DNA of 64,000 bases, from contig NZ_CP083956.1 in assembly GCF_006442795.2 (NCBI RefSeq), positions 3,201,501-3,265,500 of the forward strand, written 5' to 3'. A program made the position numbers and the translations under genes. Position 1 is the first letter of the stretch, and every line of letters starts with the position of its first letter. This document shows positions 16,960-25,635 of the stretch, one piece after another. Below the pieces are notes generated by a model. The model had not been told where the DNA came from. It worked only from the letters and a program-made list of their open reading frames with translations, and searched no databases. Source of the DNA: Mesorhizobium sp. B1-1-8 (GTDB lineage: Bacteria > Pseudomonadota > Alphaproteobacteria > Rhizobiales > Rhizobiaceae).

Positions 16960-17805
16960 TCAGGCGTTTCGGCGCGCCCGGATGATGTGACCGCCCGAAT
17001 TGCCGACTGTTCCGTTCGGGGTCCTGGAAAAGCGGGCGGCGATATCGCCGCTCTCGACATCCTCGATCTCATCGAATCCAAGGCCGGTGAGGTATTTCGC
17101 CAGCTCATCAGGGATAAAGAAGCTGATCCAGGGCTCGCCGACGGCTGCGACGCGCGCCGAATGGAAGGCGTGCGCTGACTGTCCCGCCGCATCGCGGTTC
17201 TGAGCCGGCTCGCTGTAGTCGAACACAACATCCGAGCCGGGAGCGCCGGCGATATAGGAAAGCGTGGCGAAGATCGTTTCCTGCGTCAGGTAAGGCACGA
17301 CCCCCAGCCAGATGAAAAAGCTTGGGTCGCTGGCGTTCAGACCGGCGGAGGCCAGTTCTGCCGGCAGACGCTGACGCTCGAAATCGACTGGCACGAATGT
17401 GGTTCGAGCAGGCTCGGCTAGACCGGCCTCGGCGATGCATCTGCGTTTCCAGGCCTGCGTTGCCGGGTGATCGACTTCGAACATCGCAAGGTCGGGGTGC
17501 GGGTTGCGGAGCGATAAGGTATCGAGACCGGCGCCGAGCACCACGACCTGCCGGACACCGCGCTGCACGGCTTTCGCCAGCCAATCCTCGGCGAGGCGAG
17601 CGCGGGCCGCCACGAACAGCCGCATGCGCCGGCTATGCTCGTCTTCCTTGTCAAGCTCCTCAGCGGCAGGTGCAGCGTCACCCAGAACCGCGATCGCGTA
17701 GGGATCGCGAAACAGTCCTGCCTGCGGTGAAAACTGGTGCAGTGCCCGCAAGCGCGCGACGCGCAGGGCGGTTCGGCTGGGTGTAGCGTCTTCCATGTCG
17801 ACCAT
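16960..17805 (-). CDS. SAM-dependent methyltransferase, LCMT/TIGR00027-type
   Basis: The fold is that of the leucine carboxyl methyltransferase superfamily, small bacterial branch: an N-terminal [15 protein letters not shown] segment, the SAM loop [28 protein letters not shown], and VVFDYSEP. Length 281 is typical. Many of these bacterial proteins are annotated as O-methyltransferases of unknown substrate, some linked to polyketide-like products; nothing nearby suggests a pathway. ATG at 17805 or 17796 are both possible. It converges with the beta-lactamase gene, 5 bases apart, and is divergent from thrS. Confidence 0.88.
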   Translation of the reverse strand: MVDMEDATPSRTALRVARLRALHQFSPQAGLFRDPYAIAVLGDAAPAAEELDKEDEHSRRMRLFVAARARLAEDWLAKAVQRGVRQVVVLGAGLDTLSLRNPHPDLAMFEVDHPATQAWKRRCIAEAGLAEPARTTFVPVDFERQRLPAELASAGLNASDPSFFIWLGVVPYLTQETIFATLSYIAGAPGSDVVFDYSEPAQNRDAAGQSAHAFHSARVAAVGEPWISFFIPDELAKYLTGLGFDEIEDVESGDIAARFSRTPNGTVGNSGGHIIRARRNA

Positions 17806-17996
17806 TCCAAGCTATGAAGATCATATTCGCAAGCCTTTGCAGCCGGCCTGCGGCACTTCTGGCGACATTTCCTGACGCCGCATCGACGACCGCCTCTTTA
17901 CCTGGCGCCAAGCAGCCTCTAAAACCCGCCCGCCGCCGGACGCCTCCGGCGTTTCACCACCCGCGCTCGTTTGCGGGACTGGATAGGAGAATTCTG

Positions 17997-19970
17997 ATGC
18001 TGAATTCCGTTTCCCTGACATTTCCCGATGGTTCGGTCCGCGAGTACGATGCGGCGATGACCGGCGCCGGTCTGGCCGAATCGATCTCCAAGTCGCTGGC
18101 CAAGAAGGCTGTGGCTTACGCCATCGATGGCACCGTCCGCGACCTCTCCGACCCGCTCGGCAAGTCCGGCAAGGTCGAGATCATCACCCGCGAGGACCCG
18201 CGCGCGCTGGAACTCATCCGCCACGACGCGGCGCATGTGCTGGCCGAGGCCGTGCAGGAGCTGTGGCCGGGAACGCAGGTGACGATCGGGCCGGTGATCG
18301 AGAACGGATTCTATTACGATTTCGCCCGCAACGAACCGTTCACGCCGGACGATTTCCCGGCGATAGAGAAAAAGATGCGTGAGATCATCGCCCGCAACAA
18401 GCCTTTCACCAAGGAGGTTTGGTCGCGCGAGAAGGCGAAAAAGATCTTCGCCGAGAAAGGCGAACGCTACAAGCTCGAGCTGATCGACGCCATTCCCGAG
18501 GACCAGGATCTGAAGATCTATGCGCAAGGCGACTGGTTCGATCTTTGCCGCGGTCCGCACATGGCCTCCACCGGTCAGATCGGCAACGCCTTCAAGCTGA
18601 TGAAGGTGGCGGGCGCCTATTGGCGCGGTGACAGCAACAATCCGATGCTGACGCGCATCTACGGCACCGCCTTTGCCGACCAGGCGCAGCTCGAGGCCTA
18701 CCAGATCATGCTGGAAGAGGCCGAAAAGCGCGACCACCGCAAGGTTGGCCGCGAGATGGACCTGTTCCATTTCCAGGAGGAAGGGCCGGGCGTCGTGTTC
18801 TGGCATGCCAAGGGCTGGAAGATGTTCCAGAACCTGGTCAACTACATGCGCCGCCGTCTCGACGAGCATGGCTATCAGGAAGTCAACGCGCCGCAGGTGC
18901 TGGACAAGAGCCTTTGGGAGACGTCCGGCCACTGGGGCTGGTATCGTGACGCGATGTTCAAGGTCACCGTTGCCGGCGACGATACCGACGACGACCGGAT
19001 CTTCGCGCTGAAGCCGATGAACTGCCCGGGCCATGTGCAGATCTTCAAGCACGGGTTGAAGTCTTACCGCGAACTGCCTGTAAAACTCGCGGAGTTCGGC
19101 AATGTGCATCGCTACGAACCGTCGGGCGCGCTGCACGGGCTGATGCGTGTGCGCGGCTTCACGCAGGACGACGCGCATGTCTTCTGCACAGAGGAGCAGC
19201 TGGCGGCGGAATGCTTGCGCATCAACGACCTGATCCTGTCGACCTATGCCGATTTCGGCTTCGACGAGGTCGCTGTGAAACTGTCGACGCGGCCGGACAA
19301 GCGGGTCGGCACCGACGAGGCGTGGGATCATGCCGAGGCGATCATGAGCAATGTGCTGGAGACGATCCGCACGCGCTCAGGCAACCGCATCAAGATCTCG
19401 ATCAATCCGGGCGAGGGCGCCTTCTACGGTCCGAAGTTCGAATATGTGCTGAAGGATGCCATCGGCCGCGAATGGCAATGCGGCACCACCCAGGTCGATT
19501 TCAACCTGCCGGAGCGTTTTGGCGCCTTCTACATCGGCTCGGATTCGGAAAAGAAGCAGCCGGTCATGGTGCATCGCGCGGTTTGCGGCTCGATGGAACG
19601 TTTCCTCGGCATCCTGATCGAGAACTATTCCGGCCATTTCCCGCTGTGGTTCGCGCCGTTGCAGGTGGTGGTGGCGACCATTACCTCGGATGCCGACGAC
19701 TACGCCATGAAGGTGGTCGAGCGGCTGAAGGCGGCGGGGCTTTTGGCCGAGGCCGATCTGCGCAACGAGAAGATCAATTACAAGGTGCGCGAGCACAGCC
19801 TGGCCAAGGTCCCGGTCATCCTCGTCTGCGGCAGGCGTGAGGCGGAAGAGGAGACGGTCAACGTCCGTCGCCTCGGCTCCCGCGACCAGGAATCGCTCAC
19901 GCTGGTGGACGCGGTGAAATCGCTCGCCGACGAGGCGGTTCCGCCGGACCGCAGGCGCCGCGCGGCCTGA
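17997..19970 (+). CDS. thrS: threonyl-tRNA synthetase
   Basis: Class II aminoacyl-tRNA synthetase charging tRNA-Thr. The ATG at 17997 has AGGAGA (17985-17990) 6 bases upstream and gives 657 residues; an open stretch back to 17814 is not part of the protein. Domains in order: TGS (1-60), editing domain with [11 protein letters not shown] and the second HxxxH-type site, catalytic core with motif 1, CPGH zinc ligand, [20 protein letters not shown], and the anticodon domain. The leader holds a 7-bp hairpin (17934-17951). No leader peptide or T-box was recognised. A strong terminator follows. Confidence 0.98.
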   Translation: MLNSVSLTFPDGSVREYDAAMTGAGLAESISKSLAKKAVAYAIDGTVRDLSDPLGKSGKVEIITREDPRALELIRHDAAHVLAEAVQELWPGTQVTIGPVIENGFYYDFARNEPFTPDDFPAIEKKMREIIARNKPFTKEVWSREKAKKIFAEKGERYKLELIDAIPEDQDLKIYAQGDWFDLCRGPHMASTGQIGNAFKLMKVAGAYWRGDSNNPMLTRIYGTAFADQAQLEAYQIMLEEAEKRDHRKVGREMDLFHFQEEGPGVVFWHAKGWKMFQNLVNYMRRRLDEHGYQEVNAPQVLDKSLWETSGHWGWYRDAMFKVTVAGDDTDDDRIFALKPMNCPGHVQIFKHGLKSYRELPVKLAEFGNVHRYEPSGALHGLMRVRGFTQDDAHVFCTEEQLAAECLRINDLILSTYADFGFDEVAVKLSTRPDKRVGTDEAWDHAEAIMSNVLETIRTRSGNRIKISINPGEGAFYGPKFEYVLKDAIGREWQCGTTQVDFNLPERFGAFYIGSDSEKKQPVMVHRAVCGSMERFLGILIENYSGHFPLWFAPLQVVVATITSDADDYAMKVVERLKAAGLLAEADLRNEKINYKVREHSLAKVPVILVCGRREAEEETVNVRRLGSRDQESLTLVDAVKSLADEAVPPDRRRRAA

Positions 19971-19988
19971 CGCGCCGACACTCTCCTG

Positions 19989-20020
19989 AAATGGCGGTGG
20001 CGCAGTCCACCGCCATTTTC
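19989..20020 (+). terminator. rho-independent terminator after thrS
   Basis: A perfect 12-bp stem, 19989-20000 against 20007-20018 (AAATGGCGGTGG and its complement), closes a six-base loop and ends in TTTTC. It starts 18 bases after the thrS stop. This is the cleanest intrinsic terminator in the window and separates thrS from the acyltransferase gene. Confidence 0.85.
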
Positions 20021-20055
20021 ATACACCTGTCACGCCAACCCTGTAACGAGCCGCC

Positions 20056-20997
20056 ATGCTCAAACTGAAACCGCGGGAAAGAGCCTTTCCCGAGTTGTCC
20101 TATGCCAACCCGCATCAGCCGGCGCTGACGCGCTGGTTCATCCATTCCGTCGAGGGTCTGTCGGGCCGCGACCGCTTTGCCGCGCTCTACGGGTTCTGGC
20201 GTCATCAGGTCGTGCCAAGCGGCGAACGCGTGTTCAGCCGCATGCTGGAGCTGATTGAAGTCAGGGTGCGCAAAGCCGGCCAATGGCCGCCGCCGGCATT
20301 GCCGGACACGCCGCTGGTGATCGTCGCCAACCATCCGTTCGGCATCGGCGACGGCATTGCCGTGCTGTCGCTGGCCGAACAGCTCGGGCGGCCGTTCCGC
20401 GTCATGATCCACAAGGATCTGCTCAAGATCCGCGAGATGGAACCCTATTCGCTGCCGATCGACTTTTCCGAAACCAAGGAAGCGCTGAAGAACAACTTGG
20501 CGGTGCGCCATGAAGCGGTGCGGCTGCTGAAGGAAGGCGTCACCATCGTCGTCTTCCCGGCCGGCGGCGTCGCTACGGCGCCGAAGGGATTCGGCCGGGC
20601 AATCGACCTGCCGTGGAAGATGTTTCCGGCCAAGCTGATCCAGGACGCCAAGGCCTCCGTCATCCCGATGCATTTCTCCGGCCAGAACGGCCGCCTGTTC
20701 CACCTCGTCAGCGGCCCGATGAACATGGCCGAACGCGACAACCGCGTGGCGAAGTTCGTCGGCAAGGCATCGCTGACGCTGCGCACCTCGCTGCTCATTC
20801 GCGAATTCGCGCGCCTGTCCGGCAAGGCGATCGAGGTGCAGATCGGCGACGTGCTGAAATGGAGCGACCTGGAGCCGCTGCGCGACCGCAAGGCGCTGCT
20901 CGACCGGCTCTATCGCAGCGTCTTCGATCTGGCGCCGCCGGCCGGGCCGCGCGGGCGTGTGCCGTTTTTGCCAAAGCGCATGCGCAAGGCCGCCTGA
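20056..20997 (+). CDS. PlsC-family lysophospholipid acyltransferase
   Basis: The acyltransferase motif I NHPFGIGD (H-x4-D) occurs near residue 95, followed by a FPAGGVATAP motif III-like segment and VIPMHF. The whole is 313 residues, longer than PlsC, and resembles the hemolysin-type/glycerol acyltransferase group (1-acyl-sn-glycerol-3-phosphate or ornithine-lipid type substrates). No clear membrane span; peripheral membrane attachment through basic surfaces is likely. It has its own transcription unit after the thrS terminator. OlsA is another possibility, but no olsB is adjacent. Confidence 0.85.
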   Translation: MLKLKPRERAFPELSYANPHQPALTRWFIHSVEGLSGRDRFAALYGFWRHQVVPSGERVFSRMLELIEVRVRKAGQWPPPALPDTPLVIVANHPFGIGDGIAVLSLAEQLGRPFRVMIHKDLLKIREMEPYSLPIDFSETKEALKNNLAVRHEAVRLLKEGVTIVVFPAGGVATAPKGFGRAIDLPWKMFPAKLIQDAKASVIPMHFSGQNGRLFHLVSGPMNMAERDNRVAKFVGKASLTLRTSLLIREFARLSGKAIEVQIGDVLKWSDLEPLRDRKALLDRLYRSVFDLAPPAGPRGRVPFLPKRMRKAA

Positions 20998-21021
20998 GGC
21001 CTTACGCCAACTGGGCCCAGG

Positions 21022-21987
21022 TCAGTCAGCGCCTTCCTCGGGATCGATGGCGGAGGAATCGTTGGCCAGGACCTCGATCTCCTGGTTCTGGCCGGCCACG
21101 ACCGTGAAATCCTTCTGATAGATGCGGTCGCGGTTCTTGGCGATGATGGTGTATTGGCCTTCGGCCAGCACCATCGAGGCGAACGCGCCGACGGCTTCCT
21201 TGATCGGGTCGCCGGATTCATTGAGCAGCGACCAGGATGTGTCGGCTATCGCCTCGCCGCCCTGTTCGCGCACCAGCTTCATCGTCATCTCGGCCGCGCG
21301 GTGCTCGACGGTGGCTTCCGTCAGCTTGCCGGCCTCGACGCGGATGTCGGAGCGGATGACGGCGTTGACCGCGCCATAGGTGGAGACGACGTGGTAGGTG
21401 CCGGCGTTCAGCCGCACCACGGTGTTCGGCGCGACATCGGGGATGATCAGCGCACGGTCGCCATTGGCTTCGGCATGGCCGTCATAGATGGAGAATTTCA
21501 GGTTCTTCGGCGGAATATGCGCGCCGCCCGACGTCACCGCATCGAGCTTGAGGCCGCCGGCATCGAGGACGAGGTTTTCGCGCCTGGCCTGCTTGCCGAC
21601 GGTGATGCGCTTGGTGGCGCCGGCCCGCCCGTATGAGGCGTGGACGAGATAGCTGCCGGGGTCGAGCTGGAACACCGCCGTGCCGCCATGGGCGGACGCC
21701 ACCATCGGCAGCTTGCCGTCGCTGGTGGGCTCCGGCCTGAAGACCCGCCAGACGATGCCGCGGGTGATGTCGGCGCCCTTGTCGGTCAGCTGCGCCGAAA
21801 GCGTGATCGCGCCACCATTGCCGAGCGCCAGCGGCGCCCCGCTCTTCGGCGTCGCATAACTCGAAATGTCGGGAAGTTTGAGGCCATCGACATCATTGGC
21901 GTTTTGGGCAAGCGCGAAGGAAACCGGCACCGCGAACAGCGCGGCCACGAGCCCGATCACGAAAAGGCGCAGAATCCCCTCAAACAT
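21022..21987 (-). CDS. exported protein made of three tandem beta-sandwich-like repeats
   Basis: The ATG at 21987 (MFEGILRL) gives a Sec signal peptide ending near FALAQ (residue 28) and 321 residues in all. The mature part contains three copies of a module of about 85 residues. Each has a W/F-x-V/I strand (VWRVFR, LKFSIYD, SWSLLNE) followed by L-x-x-G-x-Y (LDPGSY about 108, LNAGTY about 194, LAEGQY about 275) and an alternating strand ending in V. This looks like an Ig/transthyretin-like (carboxypeptidase regulatory-like) fold. Function is unknown; a periplasmic or surface structural protein is likely. An ATG at 22023 would lengthen the N-terminus by 12 residues. Confidence 0.8.
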   Translation of the reverse strand: MFEGILRLFVIGLVAALFAVPVSFALAQNANDVDGLKLPDISSYATPKSGAPLALGNGGAITLSAQLTDKGADITRGIVWRVFRPEPTSDGKLPMVASAHGGTAVFQLDPGSYLVHASYGRAGATKRITVGKQARRENLVLDAGGLKLDAVTSGGAHIPPKNLKFSIYDGHAEANGDRALIIPDVAPNTVVRLNAGTYHVVSTYGAVNAVIRSDIRVEAGKLTEATVEHRAAEMTMKLVREQGGEAIADTSWSLLNESGDPIKEAVGAFASMVLAEGQYTIIAKNRDRIYQKDFTVVAGQNQEIEVLANDSSAIDPEEGAD

Positions 21988-22151
21988 GCCTTGCGTTGAA
22001 GCCCAAGGCGGTGGCAATTTCAAGGCTTAAGAGCCTGCCGCGTCCGCCACGGCTCCTTATCCGGCGCGTAACGCACCGTCCGCCCGAGCCGCCCGACCTT
22101 CCCGATGGCGCGCTTCAGCTCAAAATTGAATGCTCCAGGAGACTTGCGCCC

Positions 22152-22736
22152 ATGGCGTCGCCGATCATCGACTTCCTTTTGAGCCGCAATTCCGCGCCGA
22201 TCCCGGATTTGAAGGAGCCGGCGCCGGGCGATGCCGAGATCGCCACGATGATTACCGCTGCCTCGCGCGTTCCCGACCACGGCCGGCTCGAACCGTGGCG
22301 CTTCATTCTCTATCGCGGCGAGGCGCGCGTCGAGATCGGCAGGAAGCTGGCGGCATTGGCCGAACAGCGCGAGGGGCCGCTGACGGAGGGCCGGCGCAAC
22401 CAGGAACTGGCGCGTTTCTCGCGCGCGCCGCTGGTCATCGGCGTCGTGTCCATAGCGCGGGACAATCCGAAGATCCCGCAATGGGAGATGTTCCTGTCCG
22501 GAGGAATGGCGGCTATGAATCTGATGATCGCGGCCAATGCGCTGGGCTACGGCACCAATATGATCAGCAACTGGTATTCCGATGTCGCGGAGGGCAGGGC
22601 GATCCTCGGGCTCTCGCCGCAGGAGCGCGTCATCGGCTTCGTCCATATCGGCTCCTATCAGGGACCGGCGCCGGAGCGGCCCAGGCCCGATCCGGCAAAA
22701 CTCTATGCCGACTATGCCGGACCCTGGGCCGGATAG
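22152..22736 (+). CDS. nitroreductase family protein (YdjA-like)
   Basis: FMN-dependent NAD(P)H oxidoreductase of the nitroreductase fold. The ATG at 22152 (MASPIIDFLLSRNS) has AGGAGA 9 bases upstream and gives 194 residues. The FMN phosphate-binding S-R-N-S segment at about 11-14, the PDHGRLEPWRF motif and GGMAAMNLMIAANALGYGT are typical of the short YdjA branch. It overlaps no gene once the proper start is used. The flavin reductase gene begins 1 base after its stop, so the two are translationally linked. Confidence 0.92.
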   Translation: MASPIIDFLLSRNSAPIPDLKEPAPGDAEIATMITAASRVPDHGRLEPWRFILYRGEARVEIGRKLAALAEQREGPLTEGRRNQELARFSRAPLVIGVVSIARDNPKIPQWEMFLSGGMAAMNLMIAANALGYGTNMISNWYSDVAEGRAILGLSPQERVIGFVHIGSYQGPAPERPRPDPAKLYADYAGPWAG

Positions 22737-22737
22737 A

Positions 22738-23346
22738 ATGTTCTACGAGCCTTCGAAAGGGCATGGCCTGCCGCATGATCCGTCGAAGGCGATCGTGGCG
22801 CCCCGTCCGATCGGATGGATTTCCACCATCGACAAGGCGGGAAATGTCAACCTCGCGCCCTATTCCTTCTTCAACGCCTTTTCGACTCGCCCCTTCATCG
22901 TCTGGTTCTCGTCGGAAGGCGAGAAGGACAGCGCCACGGTCGCTGCGGAGACAGGTGAATTCGTCGCCAATCTCGTCAGCCGCGAACTGGCGCAGAAGAT
23001 GAACCGCACGGCAGTCGATGCGCCGCGCGGCATCAGCGAGTTCACTTACGCTGATCTGGCCATGGCGCCGTCGCGCCTCGTCGCGCCGCCGCGGGTGGCC
23101 GAGGCGCCGGCGGCGCTGGAATGCCGGGTGACGGAAATCCTGCGCCCGAAGGCGCTCGATTGCACCGAGACCAGTGCTGTCGTGGTCGCCGGCGAGGTCG
23201 TCGGCGTCCATATCGATGAGGCCTACCTCAAGGACGGCCTGTTCGATGTCGTCAGGGCCGGCAATGTCGCCCGCCTCGGCTATATGGACTATGCAAACGT
23301 CGACCATATATTTTCCATGCGCCGACCGCGGTGGGGGAAGGACTGA
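22738..23346 (+). CDS. flavin reductase-like domain (DIM6/NTAB) protein
   Basis: FMN-binding split-barrel oxidoreductase. The ATG at 22738 stands 1 base after the nitroreductase stop and gives 202 residues beginning MFYEPSKGHGLPHDPSKAIV. The flavin-binding stretch APRPIGWIST, followed by LAPYSFFNAF and FSSEGEKDS, is characteristic. The family includes reductase partners of two-component monooxygenases and stand-alone flavoproteins. The coupling with a nitroreductase suggests a shared flavin or nitro/quinone substrate, which is inference. Confidence 0.9.
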   Translation: MFYEPSKGHGLPHDPSKAIVAPRPIGWISTIDKAGNVNLAPYSFFNAFSTRPFIVWFSSEGEKDSATVAAETGEFVANLVSRELAQKMNRTAVDAPRGISEFTYADLAMAPSRLVAPPRVAEAPAALECRVTEILRPKALDCTETSAVVVAGEVVGVHIDEAYLKDGLFDVVRAGNVARLGYMDYANVDHIFSMRRPRWGKD

Positions 23347-23398
23347 AGGATGCCGCGTGAAAAAGGATCACGTGAAATACTTTAGGTCTTTCATTTCA

Positions 23399-23445
23399 AG
23401 CATGTCTTTGTCCCGAAACCGCAGCACACTTTCGGGAGACATGCT
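23399..23445. repeat. intergenic palindromic element (AGCATGTC ... GACATGCT)
   Basis: Outer arms AGCATGTC (23399-23406) and GACATGCT (23438-23445) are perfect 8-bp partners; inner arms CCCGAAA (23412-23418) and TTTCGGG (23430-23436) are perfect 7-bp partners. The centre CCGCAGCACAC matches the centre of the element at 42673-42721 in style. I recall this kind of CATGTCG...CACAC...GACATGC palindrome as very common between genes in Mesorhizobium and relatives. It lies between the flavin reductase and ICMT-like genes. Confidence 0.65.
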
Positions 23446-23472
23446 TTACCGGATCGGGTGCGGGAGATTGCG

Positions 23473-24147
23473 ATGATCTCGAGGTTGGTCGTCCAGACAT
23501 TCGTATGGTTCGGCGCCATGGGCGCGGTGCTCTTCCTGGCGGCGGGCACACTGAACTGGTGGGGAGGCTGGGCCTATCTGGTGTTGATGGTGGGGCTCAG
23601 CCTTACCCTTGGCGTGGCGATGGCCCGGCGCGATCCCGGCCTGATGAACGAGAGGCTCAGTCCTCCCATCCAGAAGAACCAGACGACCGCCGACAAGATC
23701 CTGCTGACCATATTGCTCGTCGCCATCTTTGCGTGGCTGGGCCTGATGGGGTTTGACTTCCGGTACGGCTGGTCGGCGATTTCCCCATGGCTGCAGGTGA
23801 TCGGAGCGGCTGTACTGCTGCCCGGCATCTGGATCTGCTATCTGACTATGCTGGAGAATAGTTTTGCCGCGCCCGTCGTGAAGATCCAGGAGAAGCGCGG
23901 ACAACACGTGATTACCACCGGCCCATACAGCTACGTCCGCCACCCCATGTATGCCGGCGCCATTCTTTTCTTCGCCGGCACGGCGCTGCTGCTCGGCTCC
24001 TGGTGGGGGCTGGCATCGGTGCTGGTGTTCATCGTGCTGCTCGCCATCCGCACTTTCGTCGAGGAGGAAACGCTGCGTACCGGCCTGCAAGGCTATGATC
24101 AATACGCGGAACGGGTCCGCTACCGGCTGATCCCGATGGTCTGGTAA
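23473..24147 (+). CDS. ICMT/PEMT-family membrane methyltransferase-like protein
   Basis: An integral membrane protein of 224 residues with about five hydrophobic segments. The conserved C-terminal region of isoprenylcysteine carboxyl methyltransferase/PEMT-type proteins is present: TTGPYSYVRHPMYAG followed by a hairpin of helices, then EEETL and Y-x-x-Y-x-x-RVRYRLIP. These residues bind SAM in the family. The ATG at 23473 follows GGGAG with 6-base spacing; a GTG at 23458 is less likely. The bacterial substrate is unknown. It converges with the CitE-like gene, 2 bases apart. Confidence 0.85.
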   Translation: MISRLVVQTFVWFGAMGAVLFLAAGTLNWWGGWAYLVLMVGLSLTLGVAMARRDPGLMNERLSPPIQKNQTTADKILLTILLVAIFAWLGLMGFDFRYGWSAISPWLQVIGAAVLLPGIWICYLTMLENSFAAPVVKIQEKRGQHVITTGPYSYVRHPMYAGAILFFAGTALLLGSWWGLASVLVFIVLLAIRTFVEEETLRTGLQGYDQYAERVRYRLIPMVW

Positions 24148-24149
24148 AG

Positions 24150-25031
24150 CTAGAGCAGAACCCCCGCCGCCGTGGCGCGCGCCAGGAGCCGTTCGGCCAG
24201 ACGCAGATGCGGCCGGTCATACATCTTGCCGTTGATGCCGACGACGCCGGGATTTCCCGCCGCGGCAAAGGCATCGACGATCGCCTGCGACCGTCGAACC
24301 GCCTCGGCTGACGGCGTGAAAGCGGCATTGATCACCGGCACCTGCGCCGGATGGATCGCCATTTTGCCGGTGAAACCGTCGCGCTCGGCCTCGCGGCATT
24401 CGGCCTCGAAGACGGCCATGTCGCGAAAATCCGGAAAGACGGTGTCGATTGCAACCACTTCGGCCGCGCCAGCCGCGAGGATGGTCATGGTGCGCGCCAA
24501 GCGGAAGACATCGGTGTAACGACCGCTCTCGTCGCGCGCCGAACGGGCGCCGATCGCCGCCGACAAGTCCTCGGCACCCCAGGTCAGCCCGGCAAGCCGG
24601 GCGCTTGATCCGGCATAGCTTGCAGCGGCAAGCACGCCGGCAGCGGTCTCGGTGATGATCGGCAGGATTTTGATGCCGCCGTCGGGCAGCCCGTTCTCGG
24701 CTTCCCGCACCCTCAGCCTTGCCGCAAGCTGCTGGACATCCTGGCCGCTGTTCGACTTCGGCAGCATGATGCCGTCAGGCCTTGCCGGAACCAGCGCTGC
24801 GAGATCGTCGTCGGTCAGGCCGGTCGAGAGGTCGTTGACCCGCACATAGATGGCGGAGCTTGTCTGTTGTCTTTGGTTCGAGATGAAGCTGGCCGCGACC
24901 TTGCGCGCGGAAACCTTGTTGGCGGGCGCGACCGAATCCTCCAGGTCGACGATGACCACGTCGGCGCCAGCGCCAAAACCCTTTTCCAGCTTGCGCTCGC
25001 AATCGCCGGGCACGAAGAGCAGCGAGCGCAT
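24150..25031 (-). CDS. HpcH/HpaI-type CoA-ester lyase (CitE/MclA-like)
   Basis: A TIM-barrel CoA-ester lyase of 293 residues (citrate lyase beta/malyl-CoA lyase/citramalyl-CoA lyase family). It starts MRSLLFVPG, the usual family opening, and has VIVDLEDSVAP (metal/base region), LPKSNS, IITETAAGVL and WGAEDLSAAIGA, and GKMAIHPAQV. The start ATG shares one base with the stop of the MaoC gene (TGATG), so translation is coupled. Reaction type is C-C cleavage or condensation of a 3-hydroxyacyl-CoA; malyl-, beta-methylmalyl- or citramalyl-CoA are the candidate substrates. Confidence 0.9.
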   Translation of the reverse strand: MRSLLFVPGDCERKLEKGFGAGADVVIVDLEDSVAPANKVSARKVAASFISNQRQQTSSAIYVRVNDLSTGLTDDDLAALVPARPDGIMLPKSNSGQDVQQLAARLRVREAENGLPDGGIKILPIITETAAGVLAAASYAGSSARLAGLTWGAEDLSAAIGARSARDESGRYTDVFRLARTMTILAAGAAEVVAIDTVFPDFRDMAVFEAECREAERDGFTGKMAIHPAQVPVINAAFTPSAEAVRRSQAIVDAFAAAGNPGVVGINGKMYDRPHLRLAERLLARATAAGVLL

Positions 25032-25483
25032 CAGGCGGCCCTCTTCAGCATCATCGCCTGCCTTGTGCATTTGGCGACCAGCATGTCGTTCTGATTGTAG
25101 GCGCGGTGCTCGAATTCGACGATGCCGCGATCCGGTTTCGACCTGGACTCGCGCACCGAAACGACCGTGGTCTCGACCCGGATCGTGTCGCCGTGGAAGA
25201 CGGGGTGCGGGAAGACGGTCTCTTTCATGCCGAGATTGGCGACGGTAGTGCCGACAGTGATGTCGTTCACCGAAATGCCGATCATCAGGCCGAGCGTGAA
25301 CAGCGAATTGACCAAGGGCTTGCCCCATTCGCTCTTGGCGGCGAAGTCGAAATCGATGTGCAGCGGCTGCGGGTTCAGCGTCATCACCGAAAACAGCATG
25401 TTATCGCTCTCGGTAACGGTCTTGCGCAGCGGGTGGCGGAAGACATGGCCGACGACGAACTCTTCGAGATAAAGCCCGGCCAT
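25031..25483 (-). CDS. MaoC-family hot-dog dehydratase/hydratase
   Basis: A single-domain hot-dog protein of 150 residues. The MaoC active-site pattern is visible in TVTESDNMLFSVMTLNPQPLH (Asp and His region about 22-42) and FGLM-like NSLFTLGLMIG. The ATG at 25483 has GGAGGA nearby and gives the family length; an open stretch up to 25702 is not part of it. Enoyl-CoA-type hydration is the family reaction. Coupling with a CoA-ester lyase suggests hydration followed by retro-aldol cleavage of one CoA intermediate. Confidence 0.9.
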   Translation of the reverse strand: MAGLYLEEFVVGHVFRHPLRKTVTESDNMLFSVMTLNPQPLHIDFDFAAKSEWGKPLVNSLFTLGLMIGISVNDITVGTTVANLGMKETVFPHPVFHGDTIRVETTVVSVRESRSKPDRGIVEFEHRAYNQNDMLVAKCTRQAMMLKRAA

Positions 25484-25635
25484 GTCGATCTCCTCCACCG
25501 ATCGGCGGTTGATAGGCGCTGCGCACCCCGCTCGCAAGCCAGTTAATAAACATGGTGAACCGTTCGTAAACCATTTCCAGCCTACGGTTTCAACGGGGCC
25601 CGGAATATTCCGGCAAGGGGCGCAAGCTGGTCGGC

